DNA from: Methylophilaceae bacterium
Lineage (GTDB): Bacteria; Pseudomonadota; Gammaproteobacteria; Burkholderiales; Methylophilaceae
Length of the DNA stretch: 64,000 bases
Direction: 5' to 3'
Assembly: GCA_013141125.1 (NCBI GenBank)
Contig: JABFRO010000003.1
Location: 172,458-236,457, forward strand
The position numbers and the translations under genes were made by a program. The notes beneath the pieces are model-generated. The model was not told where the DNA came from. It did no database searches and saw only the letters and a program-made list of their open reading frames with translations. This document shows, one piece after another, positions 51,825 to 61,111 of the stretch. The stretch's first letter is position 1. Every line of letters begins with the position of its first letter.

Positions 51825-52652
51825 GTGATAAGTAGGGTTACATATTATTTAAAAAAGATCTTCATGTTATTGCTGTTGTTGGCATTGGTATGGGGTGGTT
51901 GGAAGGTGGGTCACGGCAACTACTATAAATCCGGCACTGGTCTGGGCTATAACCTGGGGCTGATTGGTGGTTTGATGATGTTGACCTTGCTGCTTTATTC
52001 GTTACGCAAACATATTACATTCATGCAGCGCCTGGGCAAGCTCAAGCATTGGTTTCGTATTCATATGATACTAGGCGTATTGGGGCCGACGTTGGTTTTG
52101 TTTCATTCCACCTTTCGTTTTGGTTCCTTAAACGCCGCAGTGGCACTGTATTGCATGTTGCTGGTTGCCGGTAGCGGTTTGATTGGTCGCTTTGTTTATA
52201 CGCGCATTCACAAAGGCTTGTATGGCAGCCGCTCCACATTAAAAGGCGCGCGCGCAGAATTGGCGGGAAGTAGCGGCGATGTCAAACCGCGTCTACATCC
52301 CTATCCAGAAGTGGAACAATGGCTTAAGGATTTTGAGCACGAAGCGCTGGAAGCCAAACGTGGTTTTCTGGCTGGGGTCTGGTATTTCCTCAGTTTTGAT
52401 TTACGCCGTATGCTGCTGATTTGGCGCAGCAAACATAATATTCAACATGTTCAGCATGCTTTGGGTGGCGGACAAGATGCTGTAGAGGAATCTGTGGAAT
52501 TGATCCGGCTCTATTTGTCGCAAATACAAACAGTGGCTCAATTCAAGAAATTTGAACAGATATTTTCTGCTTGGCATGTTTTGCATATCCCCTTGATGTA
52601 CATGATGGTGGCAACCGCCATATTTCATGTCATCTGGGTTCACATGTACTGA
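51825..52652 (+). CDS. Membrane b-type cytochrome-like protein
   Basis: A 275-residue inner-membrane protein with about five TM helices. Histidines suited to bind b haems lie in membrane segments: FRIHMILGVLGPTLVLFHST (about 76-95) and SAWHVLHIPLMYMMVATAIF (about 250-269), with HVIWVHMY at the end. The pattern recalls cytochrome b561 or ferric-reductase-like domains. A cytoplasmic loop of about 100 residues (about 130-230) separates the halves. The start is GTG at 51825 with AAGGAAA upstream. It is followed by the multihaem cytochrome gene with only 14 bp between. It probably moves electrons across the inner membrane between the FAD/ferredoxin protein and the cytochrome. Confidence 0.75.
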   Translation: MISRVTYYLKKIFMLLLLLALVWGGWKVGHGNYYKSGTGLGYNLGLIGGLMMLTLLLYSLRKHITFMQRLGKLKHWFRIHMILGVLGPTLVLFHSTFRFGSLNAAVALYCMLLVAGSGLIGRFVYTRIHKGLYGSRSTLKGARAELAGSSGDVKPRLHPYPEVEQWLKDFEHEALEAKRGFLAGVWYFLSFDLRRMLLIWRSKHNIQHVQHALGGGQDAVEESVELIRLYLSQIQTVAQFKKFEQIFSAWHVLHIPLMYMMVATAIFHVIWVHMY

Positions 52653-52666
52653 TTGAGTAAAAATCA

Positions 52667-54664
52667 ATGCTACGTATATTGAGTTTTTTAATACTGACAT
52701 TTTTGCTGTCACTTAGTGCAGGTGCTGAAACGTTGGAATCGGCCATGATGCCGGGTAAGGTGATTCAAGGCCATGCCAAATATGAAGATGACTGCCAGCA
52801 GTGCCACAAGCGCTTCGACAAATCAGGGCAGAACCAGTTATGCAAGGATTGCCATAAAGACATCACCAGGGATGTGACGCAGAAGCGAGGCTATCATGGC
52901 AAGCTGAAAGCCGGACGTGACTGTGCCCAATGCCATACCGAACACAAGGGGCGCGCAGCACAAATCGCACCCATCAATACCAAGACTTTCAAGCACGGAG
53001 AAACTGATTTTGAGCTGAAAGGCGCACATGCCGATGCCAATACCGATTGCAAGGACTGTCATAAATCAAAAACCAAATATCGTGACACACCAAACACTTG
53101 TAATGCCTGCCATAAAAAAGACGACAAGCACGAGGGTACATTAAGCACATCCTGCGAGAATTGCCACTCCGAGAAAGATTGGAAAGATACCAGGGAAAAG
53201 TTCGATCACAATAAAGCCAAGTTTGCGCTGGATGGCAAACATGCGGATGTGAAATGTGACGATTGTCACAAGAGCAAAAAATACAAGGAAGCGCCCAAGG
53301 ATTGCTACTCTTGTCATAAAAAGGATGACAAACACAAAGGCGTGTTTGGTAGCAAGTGCGCCAACTGCCACAGCGCAAAAGACTGGAAAGAAGACACGTT
53401 TAATCATAGCAAAGACACGCGCTATGATTTGCGCGGCAAGCATTTAACAGCTAAGTGCGAAAGCTGTCATAAACCTTCGGCGAGTACACTGAAGCTTGCA
53501 ACCAGCTGCTTCTCTTGTCACCGCAACGATGACAAGCACGATGGTACTTTGGGTGAGCGTTGTGAAAAATGCCACAACGAACGTAGCTGGACTAGCACGC
53601 CCGGTTTTGACCATGATAAAACCAAATTCCCACTACACGACAAGCATAAAGATGCCAAATGCCAAACCTGTCACAAGAATGGTTTGAAAGAAAAATTGCC
53701 TTTGTTATGTCATGAATGCCACAAGACTGATGATGACAAGAATGGGCACAAGGGTAATTTCGGTATTAAGTGCGAAATCTGCCACACTGAAAAAGACTGG
53801 AAGCATGCCACCAAGTTTAACCATGACCGTGATACCAAATACAAGCTTAAGGATACGCATGGTACGACCAAATGTGTGGCTTGCCACACCGGCAAGCTCT
53901 ATGGGCAAAATCTGAAAATGGATTGCTATTCCTGCCACAAGAAAGATGATGATAAAAAAGGACATAAAGGGCGCTATGAGCAGAAATGTGAAAGCTGTCA
54001 CCTTGAAAAGACATGGAAAGCTCTGATTTTCGATCATGATCGCGATACCAAATATCGCTTGCTGGAAAAGCATAAAACGGTCAAATGCGATGCCTGCCAC
54101 AAGAGTCATCTTTATAAAGACAAGCTGAAAAGCACCTGCATTGCCTGCCATAAGCAGGACGATAAGCATAAAGGTCAGGAGGGTGACAAATGCGAGGATT
54201 GCCATAATGAAAAATCCTGGACGCAAGCCAAATTTGACCATGCCAAATCCACGTTCCCCTTACTTGGTAAGCACTACAAGACGGAGTGTAAGAAATGCCA
54301 TCTAACACCCGCATTCAAGGATGCGAAATCCGATTGTGCGAGTTGCCATATCAAGGAGGATGTGCATAAGTTACGTTTGGGTCAGCAATGTGAAATTTGT
54401 CACAATGAGCGTAACTGGAAAATTTGGGATTTTGACCATGACAAGAAAACCAAATTCAAGCTCGATGGTGGGCACAAAGACATCGCCTGTTATGATTGCC
54501 ATAAGTACCCATCCAAAGGTAAAAAGTTGGCAACTCCAGTTGCCTGCGGAGATTGTCATGCGTCCAATGATGTTCACGACGGTGGTTTCGGCCGTCAGTG
54601 TGAGCGCTGCCATCTTTCAACTTCATGGAATAAGCTGAAAACAGGCGCGGGGTTTCTGAGGTAG
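52667..54664 (+). CDS. 27-haem cytochrome c
   Basis: A 665-residue exported protein with a signal peptide ending near SLSAGAE (about residue 20). I count 27 CxxCH motifs, from CQQCH (about 43) to CERCH (about 645). They come in a repeating block of about 65-70 residues: a CxxCHKKDD-type motif, CxxCHxEKDWK, F-D/N-H-D, then K-H-K-x-x-x-C-x-x-CH. The protein is rich in Lys and Asp and has no other domain. Haem number this high suggests a molecular wire across the periplasm and possibly the outer membrane. It sits with the cytochrome b gene; no porin partner of MtrB type is in the window. The C-terminus ends in GAGFLR with no anchor. Confidence 0.92.
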   Translation: MLRILSFLILTFLLSLSAGAETLESAMMPGKVIQGHAKYEDDCQQCHKRFDKSGQNQLCKDCHKDITRDVTQKRGYHGKLKAGRDCAQCHTEHKGRAAQIAPINTKTFKHGETDFELKGAHADANTDCKDCHKSKTKYRDTPNTCNACHKKDDKHEGTLSTSCENCHSEKDWKDTREKFDHNKAKFALDGKHADVKCDDCHKSKKYKEAPKDCYSCHKKDDKHKGVFGSKCANCHSAKDWKEDTFNHSKDTRYDLRGKHLTAKCESCHKPSASTLKLATSCFSCHRNDDKHDGTLGERCEKCHNERSWTSTPGFDHDKTKFPLHDKHKDAKCQTCHKNGLKEKLPLLCHECHKTDDDKNGHKGNFGIKCEICHTEKDWKHATKFNHDRDTKYKLKDTHGTTKCVACHTGKLYGQNLKMDCYSCHKKDDDKKGHKGRYEQKCESCHLEKTWKALIFDHDRDTKYRLLEKHKTVKCDACHKSHLYKDKLKSTCIACHKQDDKHKGQEGDKCEDCHNEKSWTQAKFDHAKSTFPLLGKHYKTECKKCHLTPAFKDAKSDCASCHIKEDVHKLRLGQQCEICHNERNWKIWDFDHDKKTKFKLDGGHKDIACYDCHKYPSKGKKLATPVACGDCHASNDVHDGGFGRQCERCHLSTSWNKLKTGAGFLR

Positions 54665-54803
54665 CGCAGCTTGCATGTGGTGTGCAGGCCTTAGGCCTGT
54701 AATGGCCAGTGGCTGTGCCGTTTGGGGTGTTAAGTAGTCATTGTTGAGAGACAATTAACAAGCTGCTTGATGCGAATGATTATTCATTCCTGTTTCCCCG
54801 GTT

Positions 54804-55160
54804 CTAGTGTGGAGTGAGATCGAGGCTTGCTTTTTTAGGTTTTCTGGCTCCAATGGCTGCAAGCAGAGCCTTATTCACCCACAAGCGCATCGCGTCGATT
54901 TCGTCAAATACCTCTGGCGGTGCCTCAAAATATTGCACCTCCACCAACTTGCCGCGCGCCGCATAGGTGAATGGATGCAAGCCCTTGGCCTCAAACGCTA
55001 TGCGCGTGGTGGCATCGGCTTTGAAATACAGCTGGTCGGCGATGATGAGTGCGAACATGCAATCTTCCTGAAAAATGCCATAACCACTGAACATGCCGCG
55101 CACACGCAGGCCGTGAACAAAAGTCATTTGTTCCAGGACAAATGCGACAAATTCACTCAG
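54804..55160 (-). CDS. TfoX/Sxy N-terminal-domain protein, start uncertain
   Basis: A TfoX_N domain protein: RGMFSGYGIFQEDCMFALII, then DQLYFKADATTRIAFEAKGL, then PFTYAARGKLVEVQYFEAPP. The conserved first helix (LSEFVAFVLEQM) is encoded in frame but upstream of the first in-frame ATG (55127). The nearest in-frame possibility is CTG at 55160, whose bases overlap the ParA stop as CTGA. Alternatively, adding one base to the six-T run at 55164-55169 joins this frame to an ATG at 55189 (MPKDPNRKKALSEF), a good family start. TfoX_N proteins are linked to DNA uptake in a few species, otherwise uncharacterised. The gene follows ParA directly. Confidence 0.72.
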   Translation of the reverse strand: MSEFVAFVLEQMTFVHGLRVRGMFSGYGIFQEDCMFALIIADQLYFKADATTRIAFEAKGLHPFTYAARGKLVEVQYFEAPPEVFDEIDAMRLWVNKALLAAIGARKPKKASLDLTPH

Positions 55161-55813
55161 GGCTTTTTTCGGTTTGGGTCTTTGGGCATGGAAATATCTT
55201 GAGGCGCTTTTGTTAGCCTGTCATTCCAGCTTTGTCGCCACTCTCTTAATTTCGGCCCTAGATTCTTCAGGCCTTGTAATGAAAACAAATCCGGGGCAAG
55301 TGGCAAAACCACGTAATCGGAAGCGATCAATGCGGCTCTATTTATAGCACCTAAATTGGGGCCAACATCAATCAGCACAATCTGTGCGTCAACAATAGCG
55401 GCACCCGCTTCAATAACGCGATGAAAGGCTGTAATAATGCGAAAAGCGGATTCATCACCATCATGGCAGCGTGGCCATGCATCCGATAATTTATCTTCAA
55501 AGCTTGAGAGGCCAAGATCGCCAGGGATCAGGCTCAAATTATCCCCAAAGCGCTCTACATGGGGCGATAAAATATCCCCCACACCGCGAAGTATTGGACG
55601 AATTGCGCCATAGATAGTATCTGGATGTTCTCCATCCGGCCAAAGTTGTTCCAGACGATCTTCATCCAAAAACATGGCTGTTAAATTAGCTTGCGGATCC
55701 AAATCGGCAACCAGGGTTTTGATCCCTTTATCGGCCAGCATCCAGGCCAGGTGATAAACCAGTGTGGTTTTTCCTACCCCGCCTTTGTTATTAAAAAAAG
55801 CCACGGTTTTCAT
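55157..55813 (-). CDS. ParA-family ATPase, shortened C-terminus
   Basis: A 218-residue deviant-Walker ATPase: AFFNNKGGVGKTTLVYHLAW (Walker A, residues 5-24), LVADLDPQANLTAMFLDED, and IVLIDVGPNLGAINRAAL. Relatives with the same GYLxxDG-like middle are usually about 40 residues or more longer. Here the frame runs after APQDIS straight into MPKDPNRKKP and stops where TfoX sequence begins, as if a deletion fused the ParA gene to the start of the TfoX gene. Its ATG overlaps the stop of the AlbA_2/HATPase gene by 4 bp, so the two are coupled. The usual ParB partner is absent, so it is not a normal partition locus. Confidence 0.8.
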   Translation of the reverse strand: MKTVAFFNNKGGVGKTTLVYHLAWMLADKGIKTLVADLDPQANLTAMFLDEDRLEQLWPDGEHPDTIYGAIRPILRGVGDILSPHVERFGDNLSLIPGDLGLSSFEDKLSDAWPRCHDGDESAFRIITAFHRVIEAGAAIVDAQIVLIDVGPNLGAINRAALIASDYVVLPLAPDLFSLQGLKNLGPKLREWRQSWNDRLTKAPQDISMPKDPNRKKP

Positions 55814-56993
55814 GATGCATTCCGATAGATTTTTACCAGTACGGAATGCTCATCAAACTCAAACTCTGCCGGCGGATTGCCATTTTCACTTAATAAAGCC
55901 TGCGCTCTTTGCACCCCGTAGCCAAATCTATTCACAAAGCCCATGGATTTCATGGCTTCTGCAATCACCGGATTGCGGTAACTATTTCTTGTGGGGAAGT
56001 TTTCGCGTGTCGCTTCCCCGTATAAACCACCGGGACTTTGAATTTCAATATGATCGCTGAAGACATATAAGCGAATAGGTGAATTGCTATCGTAATTACG
56101 GTGCATGACCGCGTTCATTAATAATTCACGTAATGCAGTTTCTGGATAATCGGGTAACAACTTCTCCTGCAAGCTGGTTATTTGCGTCAAGCCTGTTTGA
56201 ATTAGCAGTTTGATGCGTGTGTTTAATTCGCGTAGAACGGACAATAGGTCGCCTGAGATTTCAGCTTGATCCTGGGGAATATCCGTGAGCGATGTGTTGG
56301 GCAATTTGAGGTATTGAACATAAGCGCCAGGCAAGAAAAATCTGGGGTTTTTACCTACCAGCAATAGGCCTGCATAGGTGGGGCATTCCCGATCTGGATC
56401 AAACAACCTTAATGAGGCTAATTGATGGGGAATGGAGCGGTGATTCGCCCTATGGTTTCAGCATCTACGGCTTCCCGCCGATAGGCATCGAACTGCCCCA
56501 AGGCCAGATCATCAATCGCGGCCTCCAGACATGGGCGAGCATCAAATGATCGAGACAAAGCCACTCTACGCTCAGTGAGAATGCGTTCTTCCTGTTCATT
56601 GGCTACCGATTTGCGAGGTCCCACTCTAATCCATACGCGCCCTTTATAGCGCACAGGGGGGAGGTCAGACGGGGTTACTTCAACCACTGCGACATCCCCC
56701 TTATCCAAACTATGTTTGCTTACAGTTAAAGCTGGTTGCGGCAAAATATTGCCGTCTGACCTGATGCCGCCCAAGTCTTTGAGCAATTCATCCGTAACCG
56801 TTAAACCTGACAACTCTCCGTTATCTTTAACTCCAATCAAAAGAAAAGCGGATTGCCGATGATTGGGAAAATCATTGGCAAAAGCACAAACGGCCTGACA
56901 AAATTTGTCTGTATCTTTTACCGATACTGTTCGCTCAATACGGTCTGATTCAGTGTCATTTAAAAGCGCTATCAAACTATCTTCATTTAGCAT
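55810..56993 (-). pseudogene. AlbA_2 (Schlafen-like) + HATPase_c_4 protein, frameshifted
   Basis: Two frames make one protein of about 394 residues. The 5' part (ATG 56993) has the AlbA_2 domain: DRIERTVSVKDTDKFCQAVC, FLLIGVKDNGELSGL, and RVWIRVGPRKSVANEQEERI. It ends ITAPFPIN-stop. The 3' part continues HQLASLRLFDPDRECPTYAG and carries the HATPase_c_4 motifs ALRELLMNAVMHRNYDSNSP and SPGGLYGEATREN, then NRFGYGVQRAQALL. One extra base in the four-G run at 56427-56430 restores the frame (PFPHQLASLRL). Such proteins are DNA- or nucleotide-binding regulators of unknown role, and some occur in defence loci. It is coupled to a ParA gene downstream. Confidence 0.8.
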
Positions 56994-57059
56994 TGCACCA
57001 TCCCATTTGTTCTGTAGTTTTATGAGCTATCCAGTAGGCTGAGTGATTTAAGCGGCGGC

Positions 57060-57680
57060 TTATTCCCCCACCACATCCGCCCCTGCCGGAGGTGTAAAGC
57101 GAAATGTAGTGGGTGATAGCTTGGGATTTAATTCCAGCTTGCTGAAGCTCACTTGCGTGGTGTGACCGAAGCTGTCATGCAGTTCCATGGCTTGTAGCGT
57201 GTCACCGTTAAAACCCAGCAAAACGCGTTCGAAACCGGTTTCTTCCACTTTGGGTGTGGCCAGTACCCATTCCAGGTTGCCGGGGCGGGTCTGGTCTTTT
57301 AGCACAAAACTTTTTTCCATATCCTGACTGCCGGAGAGCAGGGCGGCGGGGCTGGAACCCAGCGCCTTGCTGATTGCGCGCACGGTGATCTGATTTAACT
57401 CGGGATCATAGAGCCAGACTTTTACGCCGTCGCCGACGATTTCCTGCTGGAAGGGTTTGTTGTAATCCCAGCGGAATTTGCCCGGACGCAGCAGCTGCAT
57501 ACTGCCGCTGACTTCCTGTACTTTTTTGCCTTGTGCATCCACGACTACCTGATGAAACTGGGCGCGCAGGGTGCTGGTTTTTTGCAGAAAGGTTTTAAGT
57601 CTATCCACGCCGCCAGCGTTGGCAAGCAGGGGCTGGGACAGCAAGGGCAGGGTGAGTAATAAACTTGACAGGAATTTCAT
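57060..57680 (-). CDS. lolA: Outer-membrane lipoprotein carrier protein LolA
   Basis: A 206-residue periplasmic chaperone that ferries lipoproteins from LolCDE to the outer-membrane receptor LolB. The signal peptide ends near LLANA (about residue 22). The family core follows: LKTFLQKTSTLRAQFHQVVV, then SGSMQLLRPGKFRWDYNKPF, then QEIVGDGVKVWLYDPELNQI, and FTPPAGADVV at the end. Length is normal. It lies 11 bp after the ftsK stop, the order ftsK-lolA seen in many proteobacteria, so it may be read from the ftsK promoter. Confidence 0.95.
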   Translation of the reverse strand: MKFLSSLLLTLPLLSQPLLANAGGVDRLKTFLQKTSTLRAQFHQVVVDAQGKKVQEVSGSMQLLRPGKFRWDYNKPFQQEIVGDGVKVWLYDPELNQITVRAISKALGSSPAALLSGSQDMEKSFVLKDQTRPGNLEWVLATPKVEETGFERVLLGFNGDTLQAMELHDSFGHTTQVSFSKLELNPKLSPTTFRFTPPAGADVVGE

Positions 57681-57691
57681 GCGTGCTCGCT

Positions 57692-60012
57692 TTATTCAGT
57701 TGTGTTGTGTGGAGCCAATACTTCGCGGTTGCCATTGCTTTGCATGGATGAAACCAGCCCTGCGCGCTCCATGTCTTCGATCAAACGCGCGGCGCGGTTA
57801 TAGCCTATGCGCAAATGGCGTTGTACGGCCGAGATGGAGGCGCGGCGGGTTTTGAGAACGATGGCAACGGCTTCGTCATACAGTGCATCCGCTTCGCCAC
57901 CACTGCTTTTGCTGCTTTCGTCAAAATCTGTGCTGCCTTCTTCGGCCTCGCCGGTCAACATGCCTTCAATATAATTGGGCTCACCTTGTGATTTGATAAA
58001 TTCAACCACGCGATGCACTTCCTGATCGGAGACAAATGCGCCATGCAGTCGCTCTGGATTGCTGGTGCCCGGCGGTTGATACAGCATGTCACCCTGACCC
58101 AAAAGCGCTTCGGCACCCATTTGATCCAATATGGTGCGCGAATCAATTTTGCTGGAAACCTGAAACGCGACGCGGGTGGGGATGTTGGCTTTAATCAGAC
58201 CGGTGATGACATCCACAGAGGGACGCTGTGTGGCCAACACCAAATGGATGCCGCAAGCGCGCGCTTTCTGCGCCAGACGTGCAATCAGTTCTTCCACTTT
58301 TTTGCCAACCACCATCATCATATCGGCCAATTCATCAATCACCACCACGATGAGCGGCAACTCTTCCAGCGGTTCCGGTTCATCCGGGGTGAGGGTGAAG
58401 GGGTGCGGAATACGTTTACCATCTTTTTCCGCGTCGCGGATTTTCTGGTTATAACCCGCCAGATTACGCACGCCGAGCACCGACATCAGTTTATAGCGGC
58501 GTTCCATTTCCGCCACGCACCAGTTAAGCGCGCTGGCGGCTTGACGCATATCAGTCACTACTGGTGCCAGCAGATGCGGAATGCCTTCATAGACTGAAAG
58601 CTCCAGCATTTTGGGGTCTACCAGAATCATCCTGACTTTGCCGGGGTCGGCCTTGTATAACAAGCTCAGAATCATAGCGTTAATGGCGACTGATTTACCG
58701 GAGCCGGTTGTCCCCGCTACCAATACGTGCGGCATTCTGGCCAAATCGGCAACCACAGGTTTGCCGCTAATATCCTTGCCCATGGCGATGGTTAGAGGTG
58801 AGCTGCTATTGGCATAAACCTGTGAGCTTAAAATTTCGGATAAGGACACAATTTGGCGTTTGGGGTTGGGAATTTCCAAACCCATATAGGTCTTGCCGGG
58901 GATGGTTTCCACCACGCGCACACTGACGACCGATAGTGCACGTGCCAAGTCCTTGACCAGATTGGTGATTTGGCTACCTTTCACGCCCGGTGCCGGTTCC
59001 AGTTCAAAACGTGTAATCACCGGGCCAGGCTGTGCGGTCAGCACTTTGACTTCTATGCCAAAGTCCATGAGCTTGTGCTCAATTAGACGCGAGGTGAAAT
59101 CCAGCGTTTCGGCGGATTGCATTTCCACTTCTCCACGTGCTTCATCCAATAAATGCAGTGGAGGCAAGGGTGAATCCGGTAGATTTTCAAATAGCGGTGT
59201 TTGACGTTCTTTTTCTGCACGTTCACTTTTGGGGATAGCCAGCACGGGTGGCTCAATCTGTACAGGTGGGCGATTCTCAGTGCGTTTACGTTCTGTTTCC
59301 ACATATTCGCTACGTAGTTTTTCGACGATTAGTCCTGCACGTTTATCCTGCCAGATTTGCCATTTATGCTGTATGAAAAAATAACTATGTTCCAGCAATC
59401 CACCCAACTTTTCTGTCAGTAAAATCCACGACCAACCGCTAAACAAGCTGAAGCCTATTGCCCATAACAATAATAAAACCATGGTAGAACCGGCGAAACC
59501 CAGCAGCGATTGCAGCGCGCCATCCAGCGCATTGCCCAGCATTCCACCTGGGTCGGCGGGCAATTGAACCGGTACAACCAATAAGTGCCCAGCTTCAAGC
59601 GCGCAGGAAGTAATCAATAACAGACCAAATCCCGCCAAATTAAACAGCAGGGTAGGGCGCTGATTCTGCTCTTCAATTTCCAGTCGCAAATAAACCAGCC
59701 ACATGGCGTAAAAGGCCAGCACTACCCACCACAGGCGGAAAAGCCGAATAAATACAGCAGCATGTCAGAAACCCACGCACCCAGCGTACCGCCAGCATTG
59801 TGCGTATTATCGAGCTGACTGGCACTGTGTGACCATGAAGCATCATTGGGGTGATAACTGAACAGGATAACTGCCAGAAAAATGCCGACAACCACCAAGA
59901 CCAACCACCAAGCCTCACGCATCAGGCTGGCATGTTTGGGATCAATTTTCTTTGCAGTAGCTACGCTTTCACGGCGGCTATTCAGAGGGGAGGGTTTTTT
60001 CTGAAAAAACAA
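57692..60012 (-). CDS. ftsK: DNA translocase FtsK (single-base frameshift near the N-terminus)
   Basis: A 770-residue FtsK, which pumps DNA at the septum during division and activates XerCD at dif. The N-terminal membrane part (about 30-190; several TM helices) is split: the first frame ends [12 protein letters not shown]-stop at about 59722, while the second continues [18 protein letters not shown]. One missing base between 59731 and 59750 explains both. The alpha/beta motor is intact: [20 protein letters not shown] (Walker A, about 437), [19 protein letters not shown] (Walker B), and [20 protein letters not shown]. The C-terminal gamma winged helix is [20 protein letters not shown]. FtsK is usually essential, so the break is probably a sequence error. 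Confidence 0.9.
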
Positions 60013-60145
60013 GATAGAGTTCTACCAAACGACTAAAATTTACAAGGATTATAACAGTATCAACTAGCTGGCGTGACCGTTCAAAATCCGCGTAAAATTA
60101 CAGTTTTAATCGTCTTTACTTTCAAAGTTTTGACTACATTCGATC

Positions 60146-61087
60146 ATGACTCTAACCGAACTTCGTTACATTGTTGCCGTTAGCCGCGAGCGCCATTTTG
60201 GCCATGCGGCGGAAGCCTGTTTTGTTAGCCAGCCCACTTTGAGCATAGGCATTAAAAAGCTGGAGGAAGAATTGGGCGTGGCTATTTTTGAGCGTTCTTC
60301 CAGTGAAATTACCCTCACGCCTGTGGGTGAGCTGATAGTGGCGCAAGCGGCGCGTATTCTGGAAGAAACGGCCAGCATCAAAGCCATTGCCGACCAGAGC
60401 GGTGATCCGCTGTCGCACCCGCTGCGGTTGGGCGCGATTTATACCATAGGGCCATATTTGTTGCCGCAGATGTTGCCTTTGTTGGGTGCCAGTTCGCCCA
60501 ATATGCAATTGATTATTCAGGAAAGTTACACGGCAGACCTGCGCGAGCAGCTCAAGCATGGCAAGCTGGATGTGATTATTATTTCATTGCCGTTTTCAGA
60601 GCCGGGCATCGTCACGCAAGCGCTTTATGATGAGCCGTTTCAATTGGCCTTGCCTGCCAATCATGCCTGGAGCCATCAGACCAGTATTGCGCCTGCCGCG
60701 CTGGGGGATGAAACGGTTTTGCTGCTAGGAGCCGGGCATTGCTTCCGCGATCAGGTGCTGAAAATGTGTCCGCAATTAAGCCAGAGCGAAACCGCCAGCG
60801 GCATTCAGCAAACGCTGGAAGGCAGCTCGCTGGAAACCATACGTTATATGGTGGCATCCGGCGTGGGCATTACCATTTTGCCTTGCACCGCTTGTGTACC
60901 CACGGCCGATGCCAATCGCATGTTGTGCTTCCGTCCGTTTGACCAACCCGCTCCGGCAAGACGTGTGGCCTTGGCCTGGCGCAAGAGTTTTCCGCGTCCA
61001 CAGGCGGTGGAAATGGTTAGGCAGGCCATTTTGGGCAGCCATTTGGGCGGGGTGAATGTGTTGGATTTGCCTCCAGTGATGAATTAG
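60146..61087 (+). CDS. oxyR: Hydrogen-peroxide sensor OxyR
   Basis: A 313-residue LysR-type regulator. The N-terminal winged HTH (MTLTELRYIVAVSRERHFGH, then SQPTLSIGIKKLEEELGVAI) is followed by the sensing domain. The peroxide-sensing cysteines are in GAGHCFRDQVLKMCPQ: Cys199 and Cys208, the same numbers and 9-residue spacing as in Escherichia coli OxyR. Thus it should form the disulfide and switch on catalase and peroxidase genes. It is divergent from ftsK across 133 bp. None of its usual targets (katG, ahpC) is in the window. Confidence 0.95.
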   Translation: MTLTELRYIVAVSRERHFGHAAEACFVSQPTLSIGIKKLEEELGVAIFERSSSEITLTPVGELIVAQAARILEETASIKAIADQSGDPLSHPLRLGAIYTIGPYLLPQMLPLLGASSPNMQLIIQESYTADLREQLKHGKLDVIIISLPFSEPGIVTQALYDEPFQLALPANHAWSHQTSIAPAALGDETVLLLGAGHCFRDQVLKMCPQLSQSETASGIQQTLEGSSLETIRYMVASGVGITILPCTACVPTADANRMLCFRPFDQPAPARRVALAWRKSFPRPQAVEMVRQAILGSHLGGVNVLDLPPVMN

Positions 61088-61111
61088 CCGCAATTAACCT
61101 GGAAAAAGCAG

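Noticed and set aside
53705-54241. 178-codon antisense frame inside the multihaem cytochrome gene
   Set aside because: It is the mirror of Cys/His/Lys-rich codons, which read as hydrophobic residues on the other strand; no RBS and no family match.
52667-54664. Direct DNA repeats that could suggest a CRISPR-like or tandem array
   Set aside because: The periodicity comes from codons for CxxCH haem motifs in one long open frame; units are not identical and there are no spacers.
54771-54790. Fur-box-like palindrome GAATGATTATTCATTC
   Set aside because: It lies between two convergent genes (cytochrome and TfoX ends), where no promoter is expected, and the spacing does not fit a classic Fur site.
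55157-55813. Chromosome or plasmid partition locus near an origin
   Set aside because: There is a ParA-type ATPase but no ParB, no parS-like repeat and no replication gene; context does not support an origin.
58013-58597. 194-codon plus-strand frame inside ftsK
   Set aside because: Antisense to the conserved motor domain; His/Gln-rich shadow with no support.
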